In this document: piece after piece, positions 28,001 to 36,307 of the stretch
How positions within the stretch are numbered: the first letter of the stretch is position 1
Layout of the letters: each line of letters opens with the position of its first letter
From: Ihuprevotella massiliensis
GTDB taxonomy: Bacteria; Bacteroidota; Bacteroidia; Bacteroidales; Bacteroidaceae
DNA length: 64,000 nucleotides
Direction of reading: 5' to 3'
NCBI GenBank assembly: GCA_900095835.1
Contig: LT608321.1
Location: 2,168,127 to 2,232,126, forward strand
Position numbers and translations under genes: made by a program
Notes under the pieces: generated by a model
What the model saw: only the letters and a program-made list of their open reading frames with translations
Database searches by the model: none
Told to the model about the DNA's origin: nothing

Positions 28001-29674
28001 ATGAAATCTCCATATCTCCACCTTTTGAAGCAAAGCACGGCTGCCGTGCGTGCAACGCTTCGCAATGTGCGCCACCAAGTGCCAGCTCTCGCGCTCGCTG
28101 GTGTGGCTTCACTCTCCCTCTTCACTGCCTGCATGGAAGACACCTTCCCTTCTGGCATGTACACCCAAGAACAACTCAACGAAAGCTCCAAGGCGAAAGA
28201 AGGTGCGTTCTGGGCAATTCCTTCTAGCATCGTTCAGCCCACCGGCGACCACTGGGAGTTTGGATGGGGCAGCTTGATGCACATTCGCGACGTGATGACG
28301 GGCGACATGACCAAACCTTTTTTGAGGTACGACCACTTCCGCGCCTACTCACAAAACCTGGCCCTGGGACAAGACTACACTCGTGGTGACTTTGTCTATA
28401 TGGCTTACTATGATGTGATCCTCGCTGCCAACACCAGCATCAAAGGTTATGTGGCAAACGAAGCCAACCTCAGCGATGGCGAAAAGGGACTCTTGAGTGC
28501 TGCTTATGCTTTCCGCGGACTCTCTTATCTCGAACTCGCTTCGATGTTTGAATTCCTCCCCAACGAGTTTTTCCCCGATGGACGCAATGCACAAGGCAAT
28601 GTGGTGACCAACCTCACCGTGCCCATTGTCACTGATGCTGTGAGCCAACAAGAGGCATACAAAAACCCCCGTGCTACCCACAAGCAAATGTTTGACTTCA
28701 TCCTTTCTGACCTCGACAAGGCAGAAGCCAACATCAGCCACCTCGATGCCAACACCAAAGATGTGCCTCACCTCGATGTGGTCTATGGTATCAAGGCTCG
28801 CCTCTACCTCTGGGATGGTCAGTATGAAAAGGCTGCTGAATATGCACGCAAGGCTATCGAAGCCCATAACGGTTCACCCCTCACTGCTGCACAATGGAAT
28901 GATCCTATCACTGGTTTCAACTCTCCCAATAACGGTAGTTGGATGCTCTCGGCTACTGCCAATAAGGAAACTCTTGGCGATCGTTACAATCTCTCCAACT
29001 GGACGGGCTGGATGTCGTCTGAAACTCAATACGGATATGCTGGTGGCGCTGGAGTCTTTGTACGCATAGACCGCTCACTCTACGACAAGATTGCCGACAC
29101 CGACTTCCGTAAGCTCTCCTTCAAAGCTCCTAAGGGACATGCGCTCGAAGGCAAAACTACTTTCATTGATGCTGCCATCGGGGCAGAACTGGATCCTTAC
29201 ACTACGGTCAAGTTCCGTCCTGGACAAGGCAACATCTCTACTCACACCATCGGCTCTGTTTGTAGCTATCCCTTGATGCGTGTGGAAGAAATGTATCTCA
29301 TCGAAGCGGAAGCTGCAGCACACACTGATGGTGCCAAGGGAGCTGCTTTGCTCAACACCTTCATGAAGACTTATCGCGACGCCAACTACAACTGCACACT
29401 CAGCAACAGCGACGAGGTGGTGCAAGAAGTGGTGCTCCAAAAGCGCATCGAACTTTGGGGTGAAGGTCGCTCTTTCTTCGACATCAAGCGTTTGAACATG
29501 TCGGTGACGCGTGCTTATGACGGTACTAATGTCCCCCAACCCGTACGTTACAACACCAATGGTCGCCCTGCTTGGATGAACTTCGTGTTGCCAAAGTTTG
29601 AAGGTGTGTACAACACTCCTGTCTACAACTACAACAACCCCGACCCATCAGGTCGTTATCGCCCCGTAAAATAA
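28001..29674 (+). CDS. SusD/RagB family nutrient-binding lipoprotein
   Basis: The 557-residue surface lipoprotein forms the lid of the SusC transporter. It has an unusually long N-terminus before the lipobox (ASLSLFTAC, Cys at about residue 45). The SusD helical TPR-like scaffold is clear: GLLSAAYAFRGLSYLELASMF, DVVYGIKARLYLWDGQYEKAAEYARKAIEA. The typical C-terminal region has RVEEMYLIEAEAAA, ELWGEGRSFFDIKRL and NPDPSGRYRPVK. The ligand cannot be predicted. Confidence 0.95.
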   Translation: MKSPYLHLLKQSTAAVRATLRNVRHQVPALALAGVASLSLFTACMEDTFPSGMYTQEQLNESSKAKEGAFWAIPSSIVQPTGDHWEFGWGSLMHIRDVMTGDMTKPFLRYDHFRAYSQNLALGQDYTRGDFVYMAYYDVILAANTSIKGYVANEANLSDGEKGLLSAAYAFRGLSYLELASMFEFLPNEFFPDGRNAQGNVVTNLTVPIVTDAVSQQEAYKNPRATHKQMFDFILSDLDKAEANISHLDANTKDVPHLDVVYGIKARLYLWDGQYEKAAEYARKAIEAHNGSPLTAAQWNDPITGFNSPNNGSWMLSATANKETLGDRYNLSNWTGWMSSETQYGYAGGAGVFVRIDRSLYDKIADTDFRKLSFKAPKGHALEGKTTFIDAAIGAELDPYTTVKFRPGQGNISTHTIGSVCSYPLMRVEEMYLIEAEAAAHTDGAKGAALLNTFMKTYRDANYNCTLSNSDEVVQEVVLQKRIELWGEGRSFFDIKRLNMSVTRAYDGTNVPQPVRYNTNGRPAWMNFVLPKFEGVYNTPVYNYNNPDPSGRYRPVK

Positions 29675-29710
29675 TCTCTTCTCGGATCATCCATCCTGGA
29701 TGGAGCATCT

Positions 29711-29745
29711 ATCTCCCCAAGTCCTCACTTGGGGAGATTTTTGTT
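29711..29745 (+). terminator. Terminator of the susCD operon
   Basis: A perfect 11-bp stem (29711-29721 with 29728-29738) has a 6-nt loop and is followed by TTTTG and further T. It lies 37 bp after the SusD stop codon. Confidence 0.88.
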
Positions 29746-29890
29746 TTTGTTCCTCCTTTGAGGATTTCAGCTGCGACATGGCGTGTAGATTTTCGGTACT
29801 AGGATCTTCAATTCTTCTGCTACTCGAGGAGAGGAAGGGTAGAGTAGAGACCAGGGAAAACAAGGGTTGTGTATATGGATAATACTTTTG

Positions 29891-30074
29891 CTGTCAGATT
29901 CAGCATGTAATATAGTCTAGTTGTCAGATTCACCATGTAGATTATAGTCTAGGTGTCAGATTCACCATGTAATATTGTCTAGTTGTCAGTTTCACCATGT
30001 ATTATAGTCTAGGTGTCAGATTCACCATGTAATATTGTCTAGTTGTCAGTTTCACCATGTAGATTATAGTCTGG
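29891..30074. repeat. Six-copy tandem repeat of about 30 bp
   Basis: Six units of 30-32 bp share TGTCAG(A/T)TTCACCATGTA followed by (AT)ATT/TAGTCTAG. Variants alternate along the array. It ends about 30 bp before the tRNA-Ser promoter. It is not coding and, without unique spacers, is not CRISPR. Confidence 0.85.
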
Positions 30075-30104
30075 GTGCTAGGATTAAAAAAGCCGCTTCG
30101 TGTC

Positions 30105-30135
30105 TTGTGTATATGGATAAAAAGGTGTATCTTTG
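30105..30135 (+). promoter_or_regulatory. Promoter of tRNA-Ser
   Basis: TTG at 30105-30107, 20 nt, then TATCTTTG at 30128-30135. The transcript would start about 65 nt before the mature tRNA. Confidence 0.65.
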
Positions 30136-30208
30136 CATCGCATTTCGGAAATCGTCCGTTAGCCCTTGGGTTTAGCCCTTTGCTATGTCCCATTGATCAA
30201 CCAGGATT

Positions 30209-30296
30209 GGAGAGGTGCTCGAGTGGTTGAAGAGGCACGCCTGGAAAGCGTGTAAACGTCAAAAGCGTTTCGGGGGTTCGAATCCCCCTCTCTCCG
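30209..30296 (+). tRNA. tRNA-Ser (GGA anticodon)
   Basis: The acceptor stem GGAGAGG pairs with TCTCTCC (one G-T pair). The anticodon stem CACGC/GCGTG encloses CTGGAAA with anticodon GGA, which reads UCC and UCU. A long variable arm and a T arm GGGGG-TTCGAAT-CCCCC follow. The CCA end is not encoded. Accessory DNA begins right after it. Confidence 0.97.
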
Positions 30297-30354
30297 CAAA
30301 GTGGCTTCAAGATGACTTCAAAAAGGTAGTCAGAATAGCCTTCAAAATTAGCGT

Positions 30355-30389
30355 AAATCGTTGTAAGCATAAGTCTTACAACGATTTTT
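30355..30389 (+). terminator. Terminator of tRNA-Ser
   Basis: A perfect 13-bp stem (30355-30367 with 30375-30387) has a 7-nt loop and continues into T residues, 59 bp after the tRNA. Confidence 0.85.
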
Positions 30390-30468
30390 CTTTGTATATA
30401 AGCCTACACAGTGACGGCTAAACCCTAGGTTTTGATAGGCATCATTCGGTCAAATTCTGCTACATAAA

Positions 30469-30506
30469 CTGCTACACAAAATAATGCTACAGAAAAAGTG
30501 TAGCAG
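30469..30506. repeat. Inverted repeat CTGCTACAC/GTGTAGCAG
   Basis: A 9-bp inverted repeat (30469-30477 with 30498-30506) lies among further TGCTACA copies. It may be a remnant of a mobile-element end near the tRNA. No recombinase gene is present. Confidence 0.4.
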
Positions 30507-30589
30507 TGAAGGCAAAAAGAAGGGCAAAATGAAAAGAGAAAGAAATATGAAATAAAGGAAGTAACGCAATTTCTTTCAATGTATTAGTA

Positions 30590-30648
30590 ATTATTGCTGT
30601 CCGGTAAACTTGCAAACGGCACAAGAAAGTTTACCGGACAGCAATAAT
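30590..30648. mobile_element. Back-to-back ends of an IS4-like element (left flank)
   Basis: A perfect 22-bp inverted repeat (ATTATTGCTGTCCGGTAAACTT at 30590-30611 and its complement at 30627-30648) encloses only 15 nt. The same end sequence flanks the transposase fragment at 41.6-42.06 kb. It is best explained as an internally deleted insertion sequence or MITE. Confidence 0.75.
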
Positions 30649-30768
30649 CTCAAAGAGACTATCGAAGCCAACTATAAATCAATCAAACAAGAAATTCTCT
30701 CGCTCGTGGAATTGGAAACGGAACGCATCAAAGCGGATCCGGCTCTTGCTCACTTAATCAAAAAGTAG
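30643..30768 (+). pseudogene. C-terminal gene remnant, unidentified
   Basis: An open frame without a start codon follows the IS-end palindrome. It encodes about 41 residues with a helical, charged look (KETIEANYKSIKQEILSLV, then ADPALAHLIKK) ending in TAG. It may be the 3' end of a gene broken by the element. The family is not recognised. Confidence 0.35.
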
Positions 30769-30979
30769 ATAATTTACTAGCCTATGTTCTCAAGTTTTTT
30801 GCGAAAGATAATCATTTTGAGATAGCATTTCATTCTGTATTCATGTAAGGAGATTGTAAGTTTGCACTTTTTGCTGAAAATCGCCCCTATCAGTTGTTTG
30901 ATAAGAGATGATAAAACACAAATATCCTAACAGAAAGTGTGTCAATAAGCATTTATCACAAAGTTCGGAAAACAAAGGA
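30769..30979. other. AT-rich gap, no feature seen
   Basis: This 211-bp stretch separates the remnant from the AraC gene. I see no gene and no clear terminator. Confidence 0.4.
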
Positions 30980-31789
30980 CTACTCTCGGAAATTGGTTGG
31001 AGATGTTCCCAAATGCTTCTGCACAAATCGGCTGAAATAGGCAGGTGAGGAGAAATCAAAAAAATCGGAAATCTGAGTAAATGTCATTTTTCTCTCTTGC
31101 AGCAGACGACGGATATGAATGGTTGTAAAGCGGGATATCCAATAGTTGGCGGTTTTTCCACTCACGCTCTTGCAGAGCTCGGAGAGATACTTGGGGGTGA
31201 TGCAGAGCTTATCAGCATAATAACCCACCTCGCGATGCTTCACATAATCTCCATGTTCAAGCATCTGCATGAAGCGCGTGATGATGTTGGTGTCTTGAAA
31301 CGAGACATTTGATAAGCCGTTGTGGAAGGCATGGGCATCAAAAAAATCAAGAAACATCATCTGTGTGGCACATATCAGTATATCTTCGTGGAACAGACTT
31401 TGGTCGTTTGCCAGCCTCTGTTCTATCTGTATGAAGTCTTGCCGGATCCGTTCAAACTGCTCTTTGTCCATTTCTATCACTGGGCAGGAAAAGAGAGCCA
31501 AGGAGCCTTTGATGCCATAGTTGTTGCGTGGGGTACACAACTCCAAAAACTCAGGTGTCGTGTAGATACACATGACCTCCAGGTCGGCCGAAGGTTGCAT
31601 ATTCTCCAGCAAATGTTGAAGCCCTACTATCATAGCTTCGCCCACTTTCAACTGAAACGGATGTCCGTCAAAAGTAAAATCAAACCGACCGCGCATGCAG
31701 ATAATGTGCGCCACATAATCTGCATGTGCGGTCGTACCGAAACCTTTGAGTCCGTGTTCGACAATGAGGTTAGCTTTGTTGAACGGCAT
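30980..31789 (-). CDS. AraC family transcriptional regulator
   Basis: The 269-residue protein has an N-terminal cupin-like sensor half (about 10-150: FDFTFDGHPFQLKVGEAMIV). Its C-terminal AraC domain has two helix-turn-helix motifs (about 185-265: EVGYYADKLCITPKYLSELCKSVSGKTANYWI and FTQISDFFDFSSPAYFSRFVQKHLGTSPTNFR). AraC proteins of this layout usually activate adjacent operons in response to a small ligand. Four promoters in the following 5 kb share one operator-like motif, and this is the only candidate regulator in the cluster. Its own promoter lacks that motif, so it does not appear to be autoregulated through it. Confidence 0.9.
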   Translation of the reverse strand: MPFNKANLIVEHGLKGFGTTAHADYVAHIICMRGRFDFTFDGHPFQLKVGEAMIVGLQHLLENMQPSADLEVMCIYTTPEFLELCTPRNNYGIKGSLALFSCPVIEMDKEQFERIRQDFIQIEQRLANDQSLFHEDILICATQMMFLDFFDAHAFHNGLSNVSFQDTNIITRFMQMLEHGDYVKHREVGYYADKLCITPKYLSELCKSVSGKTANYWISRFTTIHIRRLLQERKMTFTQISDFFDFSSPAYFSRFVQKHLGTSPTNFRE

Positions 31790-31814
31790 AAGATGTTTTT
31801 TTAATCAATCACCG

Positions 31815-31822
31815 CAAAGATA
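31815..31822 (-). promoter_or_regulatory. Candidate -7 element of the AraC gene
   Basis: TATCTTTG on the minus strand lies 26 bp before the start codon. A TTTTTG stretch upstream is closer than the usual 20 bp, so the -33 element is uncertain. Confidence 0.4.
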
Positions 31823-31837
31823 ACCTTTTTTCTTGTA

Positions 31838-31876
31838 TCAAAAAGCATTATGGCTAAAAATGTTGCCATAATGCTT
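31838..31876 (-). terminator. Terminator of the Cys-type hydrolase gene
   Basis: A perfect 12-bp stem (31843-31854 with 31865-31876) has a 10-nt loop and is followed on the minus strand by five T. It insulates the AraC gene from the gene at 31920-32903. Confidence 0.8.
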
Positions 31877-31919
31877 CAGTTTGATATTTCGTTTTGCTGA
31901 TGTCGGTTAGGAAGATCTA

Positions 31920-32903
31920 TCAAAGATGCTTCCCGAAGAAAGTCAAAAGTTCGTTTACATTCTCTTTCACATATTTCTCCATGTCGTACATTTCAAAGTG
32001 CGTGGCACCTAAGGTAAGGTGGAAATATTTGGGATTGGGGGCATTATCAAACATTTCCTTTGCTCCCTCAGTGGTAAAGGCTTTTTCCCCCGCTATGACG
32101 AGATAGGGCACTTTCAGTTCGCGCACCGTCTCAGTGGGATGGAACTTGTGCCATGCCAGCTGACTCCAAACTGGTGTAGGACATGCCTGAACGGCTGCTC
32201 CTCGGTCGGGGTTGCGATAGTAGGCCTCTCCCTCGCTGCCCTTTATCAGATCGAGTCGCTGCACTTCACCTCCCTTTTCATAATCAGCTTTCATTTTCAT
32301 CAGATTCTCATCAGTATTGGTTTTAATGTCAGTCATCATGATGAATGGCGCAATGCTGGCGATGGCTTTCACGCGATTGTCGTTGCGTAGTCCGTTGGGA
32401 ACATATACGCCCGATCCGCAGATACCCACAGCACCGATGTGGTCTTTATCTATGTTGTCGAGTGTTTGCAAAAAACTGACAGCTGACCGTAAATCAGCTC
32501 CTTTTATCTCGGGATCTTCGTAGCCACGCGGATGTCCCTCACTGGCACCGATATAGCTATGGTCGAACACCAGCGTGGCATATCCTGCCTCGGCCAAAAG
32601 CTGTGCATAGATGCTCTGCGTCTGTTCCTTCACACTGTACATCGGACCGTCCACGATGATGGCCTTGAGTTTCTCGCCTTGCTTCCATGTACGAGGATGA
32701 TAGAGAATACCTGCCAATATAAAACCATTTTCCTGCTGTTTGAACACAACGGGAGTACGGTCTACATTCTCTACGGGTGCTTTGATTACTTGTACTTCTT
32801 CTGTCATATTATTGTTTGTTTTGTTAGTATTTATTGCTTGTGCTATCATTGTTGCTGTGGTCATCGATAGCAATCCGGTCAATAAAATTCTTCTTGTTTT
32901 CAT
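31920..32903 (-). CDS. Alpha/beta hydrolase, dienelactone-hydrolase-like
   Basis: The 327-residue protein has a putative signal peptide (MKTRRILLTGLLSMTTATMIAQA) and an alpha/beta hydrolase fold: KAIIVDGPMYSVKEQ, YAQLLAEAGYATLVFDHSYIG. The nucleophile elbow is GICGSG, where Cys replaces the usual Ser, as in dienelactone hydrolases. A catalytic-type LVIAGEKA Asp/Glu region and GATHFEMYD with His follow. The substrate is unknown. It is transcribed alone from a promoter that carries the shared operator motif, and ends at a terminator. Confidence 0.85.
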   Translation of the reverse strand: MKTRRILLTGLLSMTTATMIAQAINTNKTNNNMTEEVQVIKAPVENVDRTPVVFKQQENGFILAGILYHPRTWKQGEKLKAIIVDGPMYSVKEQTQSIYAQLLAEAGYATLVFDHSYIGASEGHPRGYEDPEIKGADLRSAVSFLQTLDNIDKDHIGAVGICGSGVYVPNGLRNDNRVKAIASIAPFIMMTDIKTNTDENLMKMKADYEKGGEVQRLDLIKGSEGEAYYRNPDRGAAVQACPTPVWSQLAWHKFHPTETVRELKVPYLVIAGEKAFTTEGAKEMFDNAPNPKYFHLTLGATHFEMYDMEKYVKENVNELLTFFGKHL

Positions 32904-32924
32904 TCGCTTTTAAAATTGTGCTTG

Positions 32925-32969
32925 CAAAGATACAGATAGTTTGAGAGAAAAACCTTACAAAAAAGTCGG
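32925..32969 (-). promoter_or_regulatory. Regulated promoter C (AraC-type motif)
   Basis: The -7 box TATCTTTG lies at 32932-32925 on the minus strand. Seventeen bp further upstream, 32950-32969 reads AAACCTTACAAAAAAGTCGG on the plus strand, matching the motif at three other promoters with identical spacing. Confidence 0.7.
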
Positions 32970-32993
32970 TTGTGAAGCACAAAATATCGGAGG

Positions 32994-33707
32994 TTACGAT
33001 TGCCGCACCTGATAGTGCAGCCACACGCAGTCTGCGCCGAGCCGTTCCACATCGAGCAGGCGGAGCGTCAGTCCTTGCGGCCAATCGGTTTCTTCACCCC
33101 GATATTCTATGATGGACGGTGCTCCCTGACAGCCGTCGAGCTGCGGACTGACCACAACGCTCAGCTCACTAACAAGTCCGGCTTGGAAAAAACTTCCGTT
33201 GATGAAGCCATCGCCTTGCAGTGATATGTGCCATAGGCCAAACTCATTGCAGAGGCTTTCCATGGCTTTTCCAAAATCCATTCCGTCTAATCCCGCGAAG
33301 ACATAACTTATCTGCATATCCTCCAGGAACTCTAGGTAATCAGCGCTGACATTCTCTCCAACAACGGCGATGATATTGTCGCCACGAAGCTGATTTGCTG
33401 TAAAACGTATATCGCCGTCGGGCACGAGGGCTATCATCTGCCGCCGGCTGCTACAGTCACCTACAAACGTGTGCAGTTGGTCTGGAAAAACCTTGTGGCA
33501 GGCACATGCGTCGAATCTTTCTGGGAAGAACTGTTTCACGGTATTGGTTCCTAAAATCCACGCATCTGTTCCTAACCGCTGCCCGATAGCATGATATTGC
33601 GCCATCCTCTCACTGGCGTCGCATTCTTTATCTGGCGCGATCCAGCGGCTGTTGTCGACTTTGCCGTATATGGGTGTCATGATATGGCAAATTATCTGTG
33701 GTTTCAT
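32994..33707 (-). CDS. Dihydrofolate reductase family protein (RibD C-terminal type)
   Basis: The 237-residue protein has the RibD_C fold pattern: PQIICHIMTPIYGKVDNSRW, then GTDAWILGTNTVKQFF, NIIAVVGENVSADYLEFL and LWHISLQGDGFINGSFFQAGLVSELSVVVSPQLDG. Family members reduce pterin or flavin-pathway intermediates with NADPH. Stand-alone copies often have other substrates. No signal peptide is seen. It lies 137 bp downstream of the esterase and has no clear promoter of its own, so it is probably transcribed from regulated promoter A. Confidence 0.82.
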   Translation of the reverse strand: MKPQIICHIMTPIYGKVDNSRWIAPDKECDASERMAQYHAIGQRLGTDAWILGTNTVKQFFPERFDACACHKVFPDQLHTFVGDCSSRRQMIALVPDGDIRFTANQLRGDNIIAVVGENVSADYLEFLEDMQISYVFAGLDGMDFGKAMESLCNEFGLWHISLQGDGFINGSFFQAGLVSELSVVVSPQLDGCQGAPSIIEYRGEETDWPQGLTLRLLDVERLGADCVWLHYQVRQS

Positions 33708-33750
33708 TTTCTATCTTACAGTTTTTATTTTACAGTTTTATTTCTGTTCG

Positions 33751-33846
33751 TTATCTCTTGGTCATCTTTTTGCCTTTCATTACATTGATACCCTTTTGCA
33801 GGTTATCGCGACGCATATCATCAATGCCGTATATGGTGTCTCCCTT
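33751..33846 (-). pseudogene. Tail fragment of a secreted protein
   Basis: An open stretch of about 30 codons reads DTIYGIDDMRRDNLQKG, then KGKKMTKR and stop. It resembles the tail of secreted Prevotella proteins such as the one at 1298-4090. It has no start codon and sits between the esterase and the RibD-type gene. It is probably debris of a deleted gene. Confidence 0.4.
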
Positions 33847-34771
33847 AGTTTGGTACTCTATATTTTACCGTATGTCTGTTATACCAGCTTGCTTTTGCCA
33901 AAATCTTACAGCATCGTTCAGCCATCCCTCTGCTGCTGTTCTCTGTCCTAGTCCGAAACCGTGAGGCATACCACACGTAGAAATCGTTCTTATAGTGCGA
34001 TGCCTTCACCATGTCGGCCAAGAAAGCCACTGTCTCTTCTGGCATGCTTGCCCCGCCAAACATTTCTATGTGCCAGTTGTCTCCGCTCATAGGCAGGTAC
34101 CAGCGGCTGTAGGGAAAGGCTTGTTCGAAGATATACCACGTGGTAATGGCACCGAGCGAGAAGCCGCCTATGGCGCGATGGGCACGTGACGCGATAATGC
34201 CCGCCTTGTCAGTACTCTCCGCGTAAGTGCTATAGCGGCTTTCCACAGCAGGTATGAGGTCGTTTATATATTCGCTGGAGAATACGGCAGCCTCACGCGT
34301 GCTCTCTCCCCAGTCTTTGGCACGGTTGTCCTTGTCCCAAGTGGGCGATACGGCAATGAATGGCTTTGTGAGTCCTCGGGCTATCATGTTGTCGAAGAGG
34401 TTCTTCATCTGAGGCAAGTTCTCCTGGCCGAAGTATTGTTCGGCAGTTCCCGTCCAGCCGTGTAGCAGATAGATGATGTCGTACTTCTTTGAGGCGTCAT
34501 AGCCGTATGGCAGATAGATGTAGGCGGGCTTATGCGTCGCAGGTCGGTCAGCTTGGGTATAGTCCTTCGACTCATATTGTAGCAGTTCTACCGTTCCCTG
34601 GTCGGCGGCAGGTTGAAAACAATCCGCGGGCACGGGTGTGGTTGTCTGTACAACGGTCTTTGTCGGATTATCACTGATCATATTTTCAGGTGCATGGAAA
34701 TTTTCTGAACAAGCTGCACAGCAAAGTACCGATGTAGCAAACAGTAGACATGTTGACATTGATTTTTTCAT
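33845..34771 (-). CDS. Esterase lipoprotein with replaced C-terminus (probably chimeric)
   Basis: The 308-residue product has a lipoprotein signal (LLFATSVLCCAAC). Its CE1/esterase-D-like fold has PAYIYLPYGYD, YDIIYLLHGWTGT and the nucleophile elbow GGFSLG with Ser. After FYVWYA, at about residue 263, the frame loses family resemblance. In another frame the DNA from about 33965 to 33865 encodes MPHGFGLGQRTAAEGWLNDA, the typical end of a different acetyl-esterase family with its catalytic-type His. An out-of-frame deletion has probably joined two hydrolase genes. The expressed protein would lack a normal catalytic His, so activity is doubtful. Confidence 0.65.
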   Translation of the reverse strand: MKKSMSTCLLFATSVLCCAACSENFHAPENMISDNPTKTVVQTTTPVPADCFQPAADQGTVELLQYESKDYTQADRPATHKPAYIYLPYGYDASKKYDIIYLLHGWTGTAEQYFGQENLPQMKNLFDNMIARGLTKPFIAVSPTWDKDNRAKDWGESTREAAVFSSEYINDLIPAVESRYSTYAESTDKAGIIASRAHRAIGGFSLGAITTWYIFEQAFPYSRWYLPMSGDNWHIEMFGGASMPEETVAFLADMVKASHYKNDFYVWYASRFRTRTENSSRGMAERCCKILAKASWYNRHTVKYRVPN

Positions 34772-34798
34772 TTTTCATTGCTTGTTGGTTTCCTACTG

Positions 34799-34843
34799 CA
34801 AAGCTAGATAGAAAGCAAGAAGCCAGCTTTATACAAAAGTCGG
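34799..34843 (-). promoter_or_regulatory. Regulated promoter A (AraC-type motif)
   Basis: The -7 box TAGCTTTG lies at 34806-34799 on the minus strand. After 17 bp, 34824-34843 reads CAGCTTTATACAAAAGTCGG on the plus strand. It drives the esterase and probably the RibD-type gene. Confidence 0.7.
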
Positions 34844-34875
34844 CTTCTCGTTCCCTTTTCAGATATAATCCATGT

Positions 34876-35733
34876 TTACCGTGGAGCGAACCCCATGAAC
34901 AACTTGGTGATTTCAGGGTCGTGATGGCTCGGCATGATGATAGGCTGGCCGGTGTCCAACTTTAAGATTTCATTCATTTCCTTGTCGGTTAGAGTGAAGT
35001 CGAAGAGTTGTAGGTTTTGCGCCATGCGCTCCTTGTGTGTGGATTTCGGTATGATGATTATGCCACGCTGCAACAGATAGCGCAGGGCCACCTGTGGTCC
35101 GGTCTTGCCGTGAGCAGCTCCGATAGCAGCCAAGGTCTCATTGGTGAAGAATCCATTCTTACCTTCAGCCAATGGTCCCCACGACATGTGTGCTACGCCC
35201 AGCTCGTCCATATACTTGCGAGCCTCTGTCTGCTGGAAGAATACATGTGTTTCCACCTGGTTTACTGCTGGAACGACATCCACAAAGTGGCTGAGGTCAA
35301 TGAGATGATCGGGATAGAAATTGCTCACACCGATAGCTCTCACCTTGCCCGCTTTCAAGGCGTCTTCCAGCGCGCGATAGGCGTTGTAGCGGTCGCCGAA
35401 AGGCTGGTGGAGCAGCATCAGGTCGATGTAGTCGGTGCCGAGCTTACGCAGACTCTCGTCGATGCTGCGTGCCGCTGCGTCGTTCTCGTAGTTGCCCATC
35501 CAAATTTTATCTACCAAGAAAACGTCCTCGCGCTTGATGCCGCTCTTCCTGATGGCAGTGCCCACGCCTTCCTCGTTTTGATAGGCCTGAGCCGTGTCGA
35601 TCATTCTGTACCCCACGCTCAACGCATCGGCCACACAACGCTCAGCCTCTACAGGCGATATTTGAAACACGCCGTAGCCCAGCTGCGGCATTTCCACTCC
35701 ATTGTTCAGTTTGATTGTATCCATATTCATCAT
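34876..35733 (-). CDS. Aldo/keto reductase (AKR5-like)
   Basis: The 285-residue cytoplasmic NADPH-dependent reductase acts on aldehydes, ketones or quinones. It shows the family signatures GYRMIDTAQAYQNEEGVGTAI with catalytic Asp and Tyr, DKIWMGNYENDAAARSIDESL with Lys, LMLLHQPFGD with His, and IPKSTHKERMAQN for cofactor binding. It is close to 2,5-diketo-gluconate reductases such as DkgA. It has its own regulated promoter. In E. coli the AraC regulator YqhC controls DkgA and the aldehyde reductase YqhD, which is a suggestive parallel. Confidence 0.92.
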   Translation of the reverse strand: MMNMDTIKLNNGVEMPQLGYGVFQISPVEAERCVADALSVGYRMIDTAQAYQNEEGVGTAIRKSGIKREDVFLVDKIWMGNYENDAAARSIDESLRKLGTDYIDLMLLHQPFGDRYNAYRALEDALKAGKVRAIGVSNFYPDHLIDLSHFVDVVPAVNQVETHVFFQQTEARKYMDELGVAHMSWGPLAEGKNGFFTNETLAAIGAAHGKTGPQVALRYLLQRGIIIIPKSTHKERMAQNLQLFDFTLTDKEMNEILKLDTGQPIIMPSHHDPEITKLFMGFAPR

Positions 35734-35764
35734 TTTAATTGTTATTGTTTTTTATTTCCGAGTG

Positions 35765-35809
35765 CAAAGATACGCCGTTTATGTGTAATCAGCTTTACAC
35801 AAAAGTCTA
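35765..35809 (-). promoter_or_regulatory. Regulated promoter B (AraC-type motif)
   Basis: The -7 box TATCTTTG lies at 35772-35765 on the minus strand. After 17 bp, 35790-35809 reads CAGCTTTACACAAAAGTCTA on the plus strand. It drives the aldo/keto reductase. Confidence 0.7.
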
Positions 35810-35815
35810 TTTACC

Positions 35816-36240
35816 ATGCATTTTTTACAGAAAGTAAATGCCATAGGCTTGCTTGTCTTTATAAAATTACAAAGCTGTGGTAAATCAGAATGAAAAGATG
35901 CCAATGCACGTCCGGCACTGAAAGAAACAGACAGAGACTTCACCAGTACAACTATATATTCGTTGCCTGTCCGGTCTGGTGGTTCGATGTCCCGATGATT
36001 ATGCACACGTTCTACGACACATACCGTAAGCAGCTGCAAGGTAGGACGCTCATTCCCTTCGGCACTCACGAGATGAGCAGAATAGGTGGACTGGTGAGAG
36101 CCATGCAAACCGACTTGGGTATCTCTGGTATCACCTATCTGCAAGAACTCGGGCTCATAGGGCGCACCATCGGTACTGCCGACTCTCGACAGCAGGTGGA
36201 GACATGGCTCGCCCAACTTGGATTCAGTGAGAATAGATAA
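35816..36240 (+). pseudogene. Broken flavodoxin-fold protein gene
   Basis: The 3' part encodes YIFVACPVWWFDVPMIMHTF, GRTLIPFGTHE and a C-terminal helix typical of flavodoxin-like NAD(P)H oxidoreductases. The preceding codons continue in another frame (KDANARPALKETDRDF), so there is a frameshift near 35940. Further upstream an in-frame TGA follows a hydrophobic leader, MHFLQKVNAIGLLVF. The N-terminal FMN-binding strand is missing. A shorter product from 35890 is possible but would not bind flavin normally. Confidence 0.6.
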
Positions 36241-36307
36241 AAAAGGATACAGGAAAAGGAGGGTTGTGTTAATCCAGTGTACCTTTCTGATAAAATGATA
36301 AGAGCGA

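Noticed and set aside
29891-30074. 30-bp repeats as a CRISPR array
   Set aside because: The units are contiguous, so there are no spacers.
30590-30648. 22-bp palindrome as a transcription terminator
   Set aside because: There is no T tract on either side, and the arms are identical to IS ends found elsewhere.
30209-30980. tRNA-Ser as an attachment site of an integrated element
   Set aside because: No integrase and no repeat of the tRNA 3' end were found in the window; the flanking IS ends explain the block better.
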